DNA of 15,402 bases from UBA11373 sp046714175 (GCA_046714175.1 JBKKBI010000087.1:1-15402); one strand, 5' to 3'. Counted from the stretch's first letter, positions 6,070 through 12,424 are shown. Notes: generated from the letters alone by a model not told the origin. Translations and numbers: made by a program.

Positions 6070-6801
6070 ATGCGCCGACTCATCCTCCTGGCATCGCTTC
6101 TGGCCCTGGTGGCGACCGCCTGCAAGATCGAGACCAACTTCGGAGCCATCATTCAGGCCAACGGCAGCGGCACCATCGTGGCCGAGGTCGGCATGGATGA
6201 AGAGGCCCAGACTTTCCTGCTGTCCGGGGGCACTGACCCCTTCGAGGGCAACGAACTCGCCGACTGCGTCGGCGCCCGCACCAGTGAGGACGACCGCGGC
6301 GACCTGCACTTCTGGATCATCGAATGCGACGTCGCCGACATCACCGAATTCGAATCCACGATGACCGATACCGACAACACCTTCTTGCAGTCGTTCGACA
6401 TCACCGTCACCGACACGCTGGTATCGGTGCGCGGACAGGCGTCTGCCGAGGACACCCTCGGGTCCGAAGCGGGTGAATTCGACCCGGCCGTCTTCGAGGA
6501 GTCGATCTCGGCGAATCTCCGGATCACCATGCCGGGGCGGATCCTGGAGCACAATGCCGATTCGCAGAGCGGTAACACCCTCGTCTGGGTCATCCCGGTC
6601 CTGGGCGGTACCCTTGATGTCTCGGCCTCGTCCGATCCGACCGGTACCCCGGCGAGTGGCGGTGGCGGCGGCATTCCACTGTGGCTGATCATCCTGATCG
6701 TGGTGGTCGTCCTCGCCGGCGCCTACTACCTGTATATGCAGAACAAGAAGAAGGGTGGCGGCGCCTCCGCCGATACTCCGCCCCCAGCCCCGGCGGCGTA
6801 G
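6070..6801 (+). CDS. LppM-like lipoprotein with C-terminal membrane anchor
   Basis: The 243-residue protein starts with a lipoprotein signal, MRRLILLASLLALVATAC, with lipobox LVATAC and lipidated Cys18. Residues 19-185 form an extracytoplasmic domain beginning KIETNFGAIIQANGSGTIVAEVG, containing two more cysteines (66 and 86), and ending with SANLRITMPGRILEHNAD and NTLVWVIPVLGG. This closely resembles the LppM domain of mycobacterial cell-envelope proteins, including the ITMPG...LEHN motif. A Gly-rich linker leads to a membrane helix (residues 202-223) and a KKK stop-transfer, then a Pro/Ala-rich cytoplasmic end. A lipid anchor together with a C-terminal helix is characteristic of that family. 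ATG 6070 has a good ribosome binding site (AGAAGGA, 5-base spacing). The stop overlaps the next gene's GTG by one base, so the two are probably translated together. Molecular role unknown; LppM in Mycobacterium tuberculosis is linked to host interaction, which need not apply here. Confidence 0.8.
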   Translation: MRRLILLASLLALVATACKIETNFGAIIQANGSGTIVAEVGMDEEAQTFLLSGGTDPFEGNELADCVGARTSEDDRGDLHFWIIECDVADITEFESTMTDTDNTFLQSFDITVTDTLVSVRGQASAEDTLGSEAGEFDPAVFEESISANLRITMPGRILEHNADSQSGNTLVWVIPVLGGTLDVSASSDPTGTPASGGGGGIPLWLIILIVVVVLAGAYYLYMQNKKKGGGASADTPPPAPAA

Positions 6802-7238
6802 TGCACCTGGTGGTCATCGACCTGATCCCGGCCCTCCTCTCGTGGGAGGGCCGGGACCTTTCCGGTGAGCCCGATGTCGCCCCGGAGGCGGCCCACGCCC
6901 TCGGACACCTCTACGACGCCTTCGAGATGATCGGTGTCGCCGACGCCGGCACCACTTCGTCGTTCCTGCGACGCCACCTCGAAGCGGCTGAGTTGGCCGC
7001 CTTCTTCGACGTCGTGGCCACCAGCGCCGAACATGGACCGATACTCACCGCGCGCGCGCTACGGCGCATCGTGCGCACCGCGGCCCCGAAGGAGAAGGGG
7101 ATCGTCGTCACCGCCCGGCCCGCTCTCGCCGCCGACCTGCGCCGCTCCCGAATGGCGGTGGCCCTGACCACCCATGAGGAGTTCGAGTCGGTGATCGACG
7201 TGGTGTTCGACATTGCGGACGGTGGGGCGCGGCCGTAA
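6801..7238 (+). CDS. Small HAD-like protein, probably degenerate
   Basis: 145 residues from a GTG that shares one base with the preceding stop (TAGTG). The layout recalls a haloacid dehalogenase-like phosphatase without its full motifs: an N-terminal strand VHLVVIDLIPALLSW, with Asp7 where the nucleophile would lie but no second Asp; a helical cap-like region; FFDVVATSAEHGPILTARALRRIV, which parallels the FFDvvvtSeevG-KPdp-iF segment; and GIVVTARPALAADLRRSRMAVAL, which parallels the GD..-D...A..aGm motif III/IV region but has Thr-Ala where the acidic residues should be. I infer a HAD-derived protein that has lost catalysis, or a distant relative of that fold. The tight coupling to the LppM-like gene suggests a shared process. 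No signal peptide or membrane segment. Confidence 0.6.
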   Translation: MHLVVIDLIPALLSWEGRDLSGEPDVAPEAAHALGHLYDAFEMIGVADAGTTSSFLRRHLEAAELAAFFDVVATSAEHGPILTARALRRIVRTAAPKEKGIVVTARPALAADLRRSRMAVALTTHEEFESVIDVVFDIADGGARP

Positions 7239-7249
7239 GACGGGAAGAC

Positions 7250-7277
7250 CCGGAGGCCGGAAACCGGAGGCCGGAAA
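7250..7277 (+). repeat. Two perfect 14-bp tandem copies in an intergenic gap
   Basis: CCGGAGGCCGGAAA occurs twice in direct succession (7250-7263 and 7264-7277), followed by AACGGGCAACGGG (7276-7288). The latter 13-mer recurs exactly at 12408-12420 in another intergenic gap. The gap 7239-7308 holds no gene; it looks like slippage-derived spacer DNA. Confidence 0.85.
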
Positions 7278-7308
7278 CGGGCAACGGGGAACGTGCCGGA
7301 GGGGCCGC

Positions 7309-7314
7309 TACGAT
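7309..7314 (+). promoter_or_regulatory. Candidate -10 hexamer of the MBL-fold hydrolase gene
   Basis: TACGAT (TANNNT) 31 bases before GTG 7346 would give a leader of about 25 bases with GAGGGCAGG as ribosome binding site. The spacing mirrors that of the TAGAAT element before the LppM-like gene. The hexamer overlaps the alternative ATG 7313, so both cannot be right. Confidence 0.4.
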
Positions 7315-7345
7315 GCCGCCCGACCGGAAAGAGGGCAGGTTCCGC

Positions 7346-8167
7346 GTGCAGGCTCATATCTTCGGCGTTCGCGGCTCGGTGCCCACTCCTGGACCAGCCA
7401 ATCTTCGCTACGGCGGCAACACCTCTTGTGTGGGCATCGGAGACGATGGCGAGGCGCCCCGCCTGCTGCTCGATTTCGGCACTGGAGTAAGGAACCTGGC
7501 CGCCGCCCTCGGCGCAGATGCTTTTCGCGGCACGGTGCTGCTCGGCCACCTTCACTGGGACCACATCCTCGGCATCCCGTTCTTCCCGCCCGCCGACCAT
7601 CCCGAGGCCAAGGTCGACGTCTACATGCCCGCCCAGGGGGATCCGGTAGCGGCCCTGGAACGACCGATGTCGCCCCCGGCATTCCCGATTACGCCAATGG
7701 GTCTACGCGGTGAGTGGTCGTTCCATGGCCTGGAGACGGGTGAGTACGAATTCGAGGGGTACCGGGTGACCGCCCGCGAGGTGCCCCATGGTGGCGGGCG
7801 CACCTTTGGGTACCGCATCCAAGGGGACTCCCGCACCATCACCTACATCTCCGACCACTGCCCGACGGCTCTCGGCGTCGGTCCGGACGGCATCGGGGCG
7901 TATCACGAGACGGCGCTCGAACTCGCCGCCGGAGCCGACCTGTTGATCCACGACTCGCAATACACACCGGAGGAGTTCGCTTCCCGCTCCGAGTGGGGGC
8001 ACTGTGTCTGGGAGTACCCGATTGGCCTGGCAAGCCACGCCGGCGCCCGCCGCGTCCTCCTGACCCACCACGAGCCTGGCCACGACGACGCCTTCCTCGA
8101 CGCAATCGCCGCCCGCCTTCCCGATCACGCCGCGCTGGCCGTCGAAGGTGCAGTCGTCACGGTCTAG
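7346..8167 (+). CDS. MBL-fold metallo-hydrolase (PhnP/RNase Z-like)
   Basis: Cytoplasmic metal-dependent hydrolase of 273 residues. It begins VQAHIFGVRGSVPTPGP, a typical start of the COG1235-type branch, followed by RYGGNTSCVGI and LLLDFGTGVRNL. The dinuclear metal site is shown by H-x-H-x-D-H in GHLHWDHILG (His68, His70, Asp72, His73), the later VPHGG (His148), ISDHC (Asp170), IHDSQYT (Asp203) and LLTHHEP (His241/His242). The family includes cyclic-phosphate phosphodiesterases and tRNA 3'-processing enzymes, but the long arm of true RNase Z is not recognisable and the substrate is unknown. GTG 7346 is preferred because homology begins there and a -10-like TACGAT precedes it. ATG 7313, with GGAGGGG eight bases upstream, would add eleven residues; that GGAGG may just be part of the local CCGGAGG repeat. 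No operon partner: 107 bases follow the previous gene and the next gene is convergent. Confidence 0.88.
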   Translation: MQAHIFGVRGSVPTPGPANLRYGGNTSCVGIGDDGEAPRLLLDFGTGVRNLAAALGADAFRGTVLLGHLHWDHILGIPFFPPADHPEAKVDVYMPAQGDPVAALERPMSPPAFPITPMGLRGEWSFHGLETGEYEFEGYRVTAREVPHGGGRTFGYRIQGDSRTITYISDHCPTALGVGPDGIGAYHETALELAAGADLLIHDSQYTPEEFASRSEWGHCVWEYPIGLASHAGARRVLLTHHEPGHDDAFLDAIAARLPDHAALAVEGAVVTV

Positions 8168-8274
8168 GCCGCATGCGCTCATCGGCATCCTGCGGGGATG
8201 GCGAACCACAACAGTCAGCGGGTTCGCGCACACTTCTCGGCGCAGTCCTCGGCGGGTTCATCGCTCGTCGAACG

Positions 8275-8290
8275 GTTGGCACCCGCCAAC
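8275..8290. terminator. Hairpin between convergent genes
   Basis: GTTGGC and GCCAAC form a perfect 6-bp stem with a four-base loop in the 137-base gap between the MBL-fold gene and the convergent AI-2E gene. No T-run follows on either strand, so it would be a weak or Rho-assisted terminator. Nothing else is recognisable in 8168-8304. Confidence 0.4.
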
Positions 8291-8304
8291 CAACGGGCGA
8301 AACG

Positions 8305-9477
8305 CTAGGCGGGGGGAGTAGTCGGGTCGGCGACCGACTGGCCGGGCGGAAGCAACTGGTCCAAGGAGGACTCTTGCTCGGGGTCGAGTTCGATCATCGC
8401 CCGGGACGCCTCCGCCCAGGATTCGCCGAGCACTCGAGTGCGCCACAAGTGCCCCCCAATGATCTTGACAGACGCCATCACCGGTACCGCCAGCACGACT
8501 CCCCAGAATCCCGCCAGCGAGGCGCCGAGGACCAGACCAAGGATGATCGCCGCAGGGTGAATCCGCACAGTGGCTCGCAGCACGGTGGGGCTGATGAAGT
8601 GGTTGTCGATCTGCTGCACGATCAAAGCCACCAGGCCCGCCCACCCTGCGGTCTGCAGGTCGCGAGTCGCCAGCGCGACCAGCATCCCCAACGCTCCGCC
8701 CACCCAGGGGCCGACAAAGGGAATGATGTTGAGGAACCCGGCGATCATTCCGATCAGCAGCCAGAACGGAACCCCGACCGCCCAGAACCCGAAGCTGGTC
8801 ATCACGCCCACGATCAGGGCGACGAGCAGCTGCCCGCGCAGAAAGCCACCCACGGCCAGGCCGAGTTCGCGGGTGACGAACAGGAACTCGCGGCGATTCC
8901 GCTCCGGGATCAACGACACCGTCTTCGCTCGTACCTTGGGCAGGTCGATGAGCAGATAGAACGCGATCACGGGCGCCAGCAGCAGCAAGAAGAGGGCCTC
9001 GAGGATGCCGAGAGTGACATCGGTGATGCGGCGCAACTGATCGTCGAAGAAGTCGCCCTCACCCCCGGTGAGCCTTTCCCGCAGCTCTTCGTACGAGGGC
9101 AGGTCGAGCTCTCCGAGTCCAAGATCGGAGCCAAGGCTCTGCAGATCGGCGATCAGGTCGTCGTAGATAGTGGGGAAGTTGTCGGCGAGCTGTTGGCCCT
9201 GTTCGCTTATGGACGGCAGCACCAGGAACCCAACCAGTGTGAGCGCCCCCATGAGAACGACGTACGACAGGCACGAGCCCAGCCACCGGGCCATGCCCCG
9301 AGCGTGCAGGCGGGTAACCACCGGATTGAGCAGGTAGATGATGGCGATGGCGAGCACTACCGGCGGCACGATCAGCCACGCCCGGCCGAGGATCCACAGC
9401 ACGAGCCCGAGCAGAAGCAGGGTTCCGAGCAGACTCCAGGCGGCGAGTCCCAGCCGGCGCAGCCGGGGCTCGTTCAT
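8305..9477 (-). CDS. AI-2E family (PerM/TqsA-type) permease
   Basis: 390-residue membrane protein of the AI-2 exporter superfamily. It has two adjacent N-terminal helices (LAAWSLLGTLLLLGLVLWIL and WLIVPPVVLAIAIIYLLNPV) and a third near residue 75. A long soluble stretch with QQLADNFPTIYDDLIADLQ and IRRITDV-type helices follows. Then come the family-typical AFYLLIDLPKVRAKTVSLIP, GFLRGQLLVALIVGVMTSFGFWAVGVPFWLLIGMIAGFLNIIPFVGPWVGG and QQIDNHFISPTVL motifs. Known members export autoinducer-2, act in Na+(Li+)/H+ exchange or have no known substrate, so the substrate here is open. The tail (EQESSLDQLLPPGQSVADPTTPPA) is acidic and probably disordered. ATG 9477 overlaps the stop of the DUF3263 gene (ATGA), so the two are translationally coupled. 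Codons upstream of this ATG lie in the DUF3263 gene. Confidence 0.9.
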   Translation of the reverse strand: MNEPRLRRLGLAAWSLLGTLLLLGLVLWILGRAWLIVPPVVLAIAIIYLLNPVVTRLHARGMARWLGSCLSYVVLMGALTLVGFLVLPSISEQGQQLADNFPTIYDDLIADLQSLGSDLGLGELDLPSYEELRERLTGGEGDFFDDQLRRITDVTLGILEALFLLLLAPVIAFYLLIDLPKVRAKTVSLIPERNRREFLFVTRELGLAVGGFLRGQLLVALIVGVMTSFGFWAVGVPFWLLIGMIAGFLNIIPFVGPWVGGALGMLVALATRDLQTAGWAGLVALIVQQIDNHFISPTVLRATVRIHPAAIILGLVLGASLAGFWGVVLAVPVMASVKIIGGHLWRTRVLGESWAEASRAMIELDPEQESSLDQLLPPGQSVADPTTPPA

Positions 9478-9728
9478 CCGGGGCTGCCGCCGCCGAGGCG
9501 GCGATCCACGCCCCGGCGCCGGGCCTCCTCGCGCAACTTGCGCAGGCGGCGAATGGTCATCGGATCCGCGGACTCTGCCGCCTGCTCGTCGACGAGACGG
9601 CGCAACACCTGGTAGTACCGGGTGGCGCTGATGCCGAGGTACTCCCTGATGGCCCGGTCCTTGGGCCCTGGATAGAGCCACCAGGACCCTTCGAATTCGA
9701 GAATCGCGCGGTCGCTCTCATTGAGCAT
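9474..9728 (-). CDS. DUF3263 family protein, probable small HTH DNA-binding protein
   Basis: 84 residues: MLNESDRAILEFEGSWWLYPG, then PKDRAIREYLGISATRYYQVLRRLVD and a basic C-terminus (RRLRKLREEARRRGVDRR). The layout matches the actinobacterial DUF3263 family, with a W-W/YPG segment followed by a helix-turn-helix in which ISATRYYQVLRRLV is the likely recognition helix. The function of the family is not established; a regulatory role is inferred. The stop overlaps the AI-2E gene's ATG, so it may regulate or be made together with that permease. ATG 9728 is chosen because homology begins there. It has no Shine-Dalgarno, but TACCAT lies ten bases upstream. It sits 78 bases downstream of tRNA-Thr on the same strand. 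Confidence 0.88.
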   Translation of the reverse strand: MLNESDRAILEFEGSWWLYPGPKDRAIREYLGISATRYYQVLRRLVDEQAAESADPMTIRRLRKLREEARRRGVDRRLGGGSPG

Positions 9729-9738
9729 GGCGGGACCG

Positions 9739-9744
9739 ATGGTA
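9739..9744 (-). promoter_or_regulatory. Candidate -10 hexamer of the DUF3263 gene
   Basis: Minus strand TACCAT, ten bases before ATG 9728, with CGGTCCCGCC between and no ribosome binding site. The same hexamer at the same distance precedes cysS. Transcription would start three to four bases before, or at, the ATG. Confidence 0.4.
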
Positions 9745-9806
9745 CGGGCGACCAACGTCGGGAACAGGGATTTCGGAAGGATCTCGCTGCCAGTCGAAGG
9801 TCTTCG

Positions 9807-9879
9807 AGCCGGGTGCCGGAATCGAACCGGCGACATCCTCTTTACAAGAGAGGTGCTCTACCAACTGAGCTAACCCGGC
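9807..9879 (-). tRNA. tRNA-Thr (anticodon UGU)
   Basis: A full cloverleaf can be drawn in 73 bases: acceptor GCCGGGT/ACCCGGC (9873-9879 with 9808-9814), D arm GCTC...GAGC, anticodon stem CCTCT/AGAGG with loop CTTGTAA giving anticodon TGT, and T arm GCCGG-TTCGATT-CCGGC. The discriminator base is U and the 3' CCA is not encoded, so it must be added by a nucleotidyltransferase. It reads ACA (and, with wobble, other ACN) codons. Just 3' of it, TCGAA-GACC-TTCGA is a short hairpin that might end or delimit the transcript. Confidence 0.96.
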
Positions 9880-9909
9880 GGCGCGCCCAGGCTAGGCGGC
9901 ACCGGCAGC

Positions 9910-10059
9910 TCAGGGCATCAAGTCGGCAGCGGCCTGGAAGAGGGCGCCCACCGCGCCCCCGAAAGCGCCCACGGCGAGAAAGGCCACCGCGGCGACGAAC
10001 CCGACCATGAAGGCGTACTCCACCATGGTTGCGCCCTCTTCGCGTTCCCAGGCGAACAT
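9910..10059 (-). CDS. Flp/Fap-type type IVb pilin
   Basis: A 49-residue protein too short for most gene callers: MFAWEREEGATMVEYAFMVG, a hydrophobic helix (FVAAVAFLAVGAFGGAVGALF) and QAAADLMP. The E-E-G-A-T-[MA]-V-E-Y-x-F/L motif is the hallmark of Flp (type IVb) prepilins: Gly9 is the processing site for the TadV-type prepilin peptidase and Glu14 (with Tyr15) is the conserved residue five positions into the mature helix. The mature pilin would have about 40 residues. The start has the strong ribosome binding site AGGAGG four bases upstream, unusual in this window, which suggests high expression. No tad/cpa assembly genes are in the window, so secretion machinery must lie elsewhere. It lies 71 bases from the rlmB stop and 30 bases from the tRNA-Thr gene. 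Confidence 0.9.
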   Translation of the reverse strand: MFAWEREEGATMVEYAFMVGFVAAVAFLAVGAFGGAVGALFQAAADLMP

Positions 10060-10061
10060 GA

Positions 10062-10070
10062 CTCCTCCTC
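10062..10070 (-). promoter_or_regulatory. Strong ribosome binding site of the Flp pilin gene
   Basis: Minus strand GAGGAGGAG two bases before ATG 10059; its AGGAGG core is spaced four bases from the start. This supports the tiny pilin frame as a real, well-translated gene. Confidence 0.7.
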
Positions 10071-10086
10071 TGGGAGAGCATCGGCC

Positions 10087-10134
10087 CTAGGCACGGTCGA
10101 TCTTGAGTCAGCTCTCAGCCTCCCGGGTGCCTAG
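10087..10134 (-). terminator. 8-bp inverted repeat at the rlmB stop
   Basis: CTAGGCAC (10087-10094) and GTGCCTAG (10127-10134) are perfect inverted copies with 32 bases between; the right copy includes the rlmB stop codon. It may fold at the 3' end of the rlmB message and separate it from the pilin gene. No T-run follows, so terminator function is uncertain. Confidence 0.3.
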
Positions 10135-10862
10135 TCCTGGTGCCTGCTCCGGGCCACTTCGTAACACGCCAGGGCGGCGGCCACGGAGGCATTGAGGCTC
10201 TCCACCGGGCCGTGAATCGGGATGGATGCAGTCACATCCACCCGCTCCCCCACGAGGCGGCTCAGGCCCTCCCCCTCGGCGCCGATCACGATCGCCACCG
10301 GCCCGGCGAGCAGATCCAGCCCGAACAGAGATCGGGACCCTCCGGCGTCGAGTCCAACGGTCCACACCTCGAGGCGCTTCAGCGACTCGACCACGTTGGC
10401 TATCGATGAGGCGAACACCACCGGGAGATGCTCCAACGCCCCCGCCGCGGCCTTGAACGCCGTGGCCTCGAGTGGCGCAGCGCGGTGCTCCGGCACCACC
10501 AGGGCGCCGATGCCGGCGGCCACCGCGGAGCGTGCCAAGGCTCCGACGTTGCGTGGGTCCTCGAGGTGATCGAGCACCAGCAGCGCCGCCGGCGTCACTG
10601 CCTTCACCGCGGCTTCGAGGGAAACCGTGGAGATGGGACGGCATTGCGCCACCACGCCCTGGGGAGCGTCGGTGGTGGAGTGGCTGCGCACATCGGCCAC
10701 CACCTCGACCGCCACGCCGCCCCGGCGCGCCTCTGCGACCAGCACCTGAAGAGTGTCGATGCGGGAGCGCTCCACGAGCAGACGCTGCACTCGTCCCGCC
10801 GCCAGGGCCGCGGTGACCGCATGAACGCCTTCGACGCTGTTACCGATGCCAGGTCGTGCCAT
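10131..10862 (-). CDS. rlmB: 23S rRNA 2'-O-ribose guanosine methyltransferase RlmB (SpoU family)
   Basis: SAM-dependent enzyme that methylates the 2'-OH of G2251 (E. coli numbering) in the peptidyl-transferase P-loop of 23S rRNA. The 243 residues have the N-terminal SpoU substrate-binding domain (GNSVEGVHAVTAALAAGRVQRLLVE) and the C-terminal SPOUT knot with its three motifs: LVLDHLEDPRNVGALARSA (Asn105, catalytic Arg in the following helix), AIVIGAEGEGLSRLV, and IPIHGPVESLNASVAAALACYEVAR (Asn224). ATG 10862 is preferred, with GAGG nine bases upstream; ATG 10871 would add three residues. The start lies inside the 3' end of cysS (23 bases), so the two are co-transcribed and probably coupled. 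The cysS-rlmB order is common in Actinobacteria and Firmicutes. Close paralogues methylate other rRNA or tRNA sites, so the exact target is inferred from the family and neighbourhood. Confidence 0.92.
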   Translation of the reverse strand: MARPGIGNSVEGVHAVTAALAAGRVQRLLVERSRIDTLQVLVAEARRGGVAVEVVADVRSHSTTDAPQGVVAQCRPISTVSLEAAVKAVTPAALLVLDHLEDPRNVGALARSAVAAGIGALVVPEHRAAPLEATAFKAAAGALEHLPVVFASSIANVVESLKRLEVWTVGLDAGGSRSLFGLDLLAGPVAIVIGAEGEGLSRLVGERVDVTASIPIHGPVESLNASVAAALACYEVARSRHQD

Positions 10863-12240
10863 TTGCTCCATCCTCGAGGACGATGCCCAGCGCCGCCAGT
10901 TCCGCCCGGATCAGATCGGCGGTGGCAAAATCGCGTTCGTCCCGAGCCGCGGTGCGGCGGGCGATCAGTGCATCAACGGCCAGCTCCCCGGACTCCTCTG
11001 CCAACCCGACGCGGGCGGAAATGACGGCGATGGCGGAGTCGAGGTCGGACAGGTTGGTCGCGGGCTCGTCGATCGCCAGCACACCGGTGATGACGTCAAA
11101 GGCCGCAGCCACCGGTGTCGCATCCTCGCCCGAATCCAAGAGCCGGTTTCCCTCCCGTACTGCATCGAACAGCACCCCGAGCGCCGCCGCAGTGTTGAAG
11201 TCGTCGTCCATGGCACCCCGAAACGCCTCGATGGTGGCGGCGTCGGCGGCAGGAGTCACCGTGCCGAGACGGCGCCGAAAGGACCACAGCCGGTCGAGCG
11301 CGGCATCTGCCTCGGCGAGCAGATCAGGGGCGTACTCCAGCGGCTGGCGGTATTGGGCCCGGAGATAGAACAGGCGCACGGCCTCGGGACGATGCCGCTC
11401 GAGCAGGTCGAGCAGGCCGACCACGTTGCCCTCCGACTTGGACATCTTCTCGCCGCGCAGCGTCACCATCCCGTTGTGCAACCAGTAACGGGCGAAGGGT
11501 CGGGCGCGCGCCGCCGCCTCCGACTGGGCAATTTCGTTCTCGTGGTGGGGGAAGACCAGGTCGAGTCCGCCCCCGTGGATGTCGAACCCGAATCCGAGCT
11601 CCTTCTCCGCCATCGCGGAACACTCGATGTGCCACCCCGGTCGACCCGGTCCCCATGGCGAGTCCCACACCGGCTCCCCGGGCTTCGATGCCTTCCACAG
11701 GGCGAAGTCGAGCGGATCGCGCTTGTGCTCACCCGGCTCGATGCGGGCGCCGGAAAGCATCTCGTCCACGTTGCGGCCGCTGAGGCGGCCGTATCCCGGG
11801 AGGGAACGGACTGCGAAGTACACGTCCCCGCCGGCCGGGTAGGCGTGCCCGCCTGCGATCAATTGCTCGATCAGTTCGACCATCTCCGGGATGTGTTGGG
11901 TGGCATACGCCAGCGAGTCGGGGGGCGCGACTCGCAACCGCCGGTAGGCCTCGAGAAACTCGGCGGTCGTTCGGGTTGCGATCTCGGCTGCGGTGACACC
12001 TTCGGCTTGAGCCGCAGCGATGATCTTGTCCTCGACGTCGGTGATGTTGGTCACATAGCGCACCCGGAACCCGCGCCACGTCAGATAGCGCCGAATGACA
12101 TCGAACGCCACCGCCTGGCGGCCATGGCCGACATGAGGCGCAGACTGCACCGTGGGCCCACAAACGTACAACGACACCTCACCAACGGTGCGCGTGACGA
12201 GCTCCTCGCGGACGCGCCCGAGGGTGTTGTAGATGTACAT
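10840..12240 (-). CDS. cysS: Cysteinyl-tRNA synthetase
   Basis: Class I synthetase charging tRNA-Cys. The 466 residues match the family. Motifs: the HIGH-like HVGHG at residues 36-40, KMSKS at 265-269, and the zinc site that selects cysteine formed by Cys27 (LYVCGPTV), Cys207 (HIECSAM), His232 and Glu236 (FPHHENEIAQ). The C-terminal helical DALR domain (AMDDDFNTAAALGVLF) and the end GANGTTWHR follow. It is not MshC (the mycothiol ligase paralogue), since KMSKS and the full-length C-terminal domain for tRNA binding are present. ATG 12240 has no Shine-Dalgarno (C-rich upstream), but a -10-like TACCAT lies ten bases before it, so it may have its own leaderless promoter besides readthrough from ispF. 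The rlmB start lies inside its 3' end. Confidence 0.97.
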   Translation of the reverse strand: MYIYNTLGRVREELVTRTVGEVSLYVCGPTVQSAPHVGHGRQAVAFDVIRRYLTWRGFRVRYVTNITDVEDKIIAAAQAEGVTAAEIATRTTAEFLEAYRRLRVAPPDSLAYATQHIPEMVELIEQLIAGGHAYPAGGDVYFAVRSLPGYGRLSGRNVDEMLSGARIEPGEHKRDPLDFALWKASKPGEPVWDSPWGPGRPGWHIECSAMAEKELGFGFDIHGGGLDLVFPHHENEIAQSEAAARARPFARYWLHNGMVTLRGEKMSKSEGNVVGLLDLLERHRPEAVRLFYLRAQYRQPLEYAPDLLAEADAALDRLWSFRRRLGTVTPAADAATIEAFRGAMDDDFNTAAALGVLFDAVREGNRLLDSGEDATPVAAAFDVITGVLAIDEPATNLSDLDSAIAVISARVGLAEESGELAVDALIARRTAARDERDFATADLIRAELAALGIVLEDGANGTTWHR

Positions 12241-12250
12241 CCGGGGGGCG

Positions 12251-12256
12251 ATGGTA
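12251..12256 (-). promoter_or_regulatory. Candidate -10 hexamer of cysS
   Basis: Minus strand TACCAT ten bases before the cysS ATG; the bases between (CGCCCCCCGG) cannot serve as a ribosome binding site. Hexamer and distance are the same as upstream of the DUF3263 gene. Confidence 0.4.
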
Positions 12257-12327
12257 TCCGGTTGGCAATTGGCAACTGACTATTGGCCAGAAGGCGATGC
12301 CCAGTGGGCGAACTCGATCCCTACGGC

Positions 12328-12391
12328 CGAATCTGCGCATTTGCGATTCGCCAGACCCGTGCGGCTGCCCGGCCGCGTTCTTGCGGGCAGC
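12328..12391 (-). promoter_or_regulatory. Two hairpins in the ispF-cysS gap
   Basis: Within the 184-base gap, GCTGCCCG/CGGGCAGC (12364-12371 with 12384-12391) forms a perfect 8-bp stem with a 12-base loop, and CGAATC/GATTCG (12328-12333 with 12345-12350) a perfect 6-bp stem with an 11-base loop. In transcription order the GC-rich hairpin comes first. It could be a terminator of the carD-ispF transcript lacking a U-run, or part of a cysS leader. I see no T-box specifier loop or conserved T-box sequence. Confidence 0.4.
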
Positions 12392-12420
12392 GGGAAGCGA
12401 AGCAGGCAACGGGCAACGGG
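12385..12420. repeat. Low-complexity GGCAACGGGCAACGGG spacer
   Basis: Just downstream of the ispF stop, GGGCAGCGGGAAGCGAAGC is followed by GGCAACGGGCAACGGG. The 13-mer AACGGGCAACGGG (12408-12420) is an exact copy of 7276-7288. At 12262-12275 of the same gap, TTGGCAA occurs twice in tandem. This is gene-free repeat-like spacer DNA. Confidence 0.6.
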
Positions 12421-12424
12421 CCCT

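Noticed and set aside
7313..7345. ATG 7313 as start of the MBL-fold hydrolase
   Set aside because: Has a GGAGGGG eight bases upstream, but the extra eleven residues are outside family homology, the GGAGG belongs to a local repeat, and a -10-like TACGAT overlaps the ATG. Not fully excluded.
7993..9615. Long plus-strand open frame (540 codons) opposite the AI-2E permease
   Set aside because: Its product is rich in R, P, Q, H and E without domains, as expected from the antisense of a high-GC gene; the minus strand encodes a clear AI-2E permease and a DUF3263 protein.
9842..10081. Minus-strand 79-codon Arg-rich frame covering the pilin region
   Set aside because: Overlaps the tRNA and has no motif; the pilin frame has a ribosome binding site and the prepilin motif.
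10840..12240. MshC (mycothiol ligase) instead of CysS
   Set aside because: Length, KMSKS and the C-terminal DALR domain, plus linkage to ispF and rlmB, fit CysS.
10846..12279. Plus-strand open frame (477 codons) opposite cysS
   Set aside because: Antisense shadow of cysS, whose HIGH, KMSKS and zinc motifs are intact.
12241..12424. T-box riboswitch upstream of cysS
   Set aside because: No T-box consensus, no specifier bulge and no antiterminator/terminator pair with a U-run could be found by eye; only two plain hairpins.
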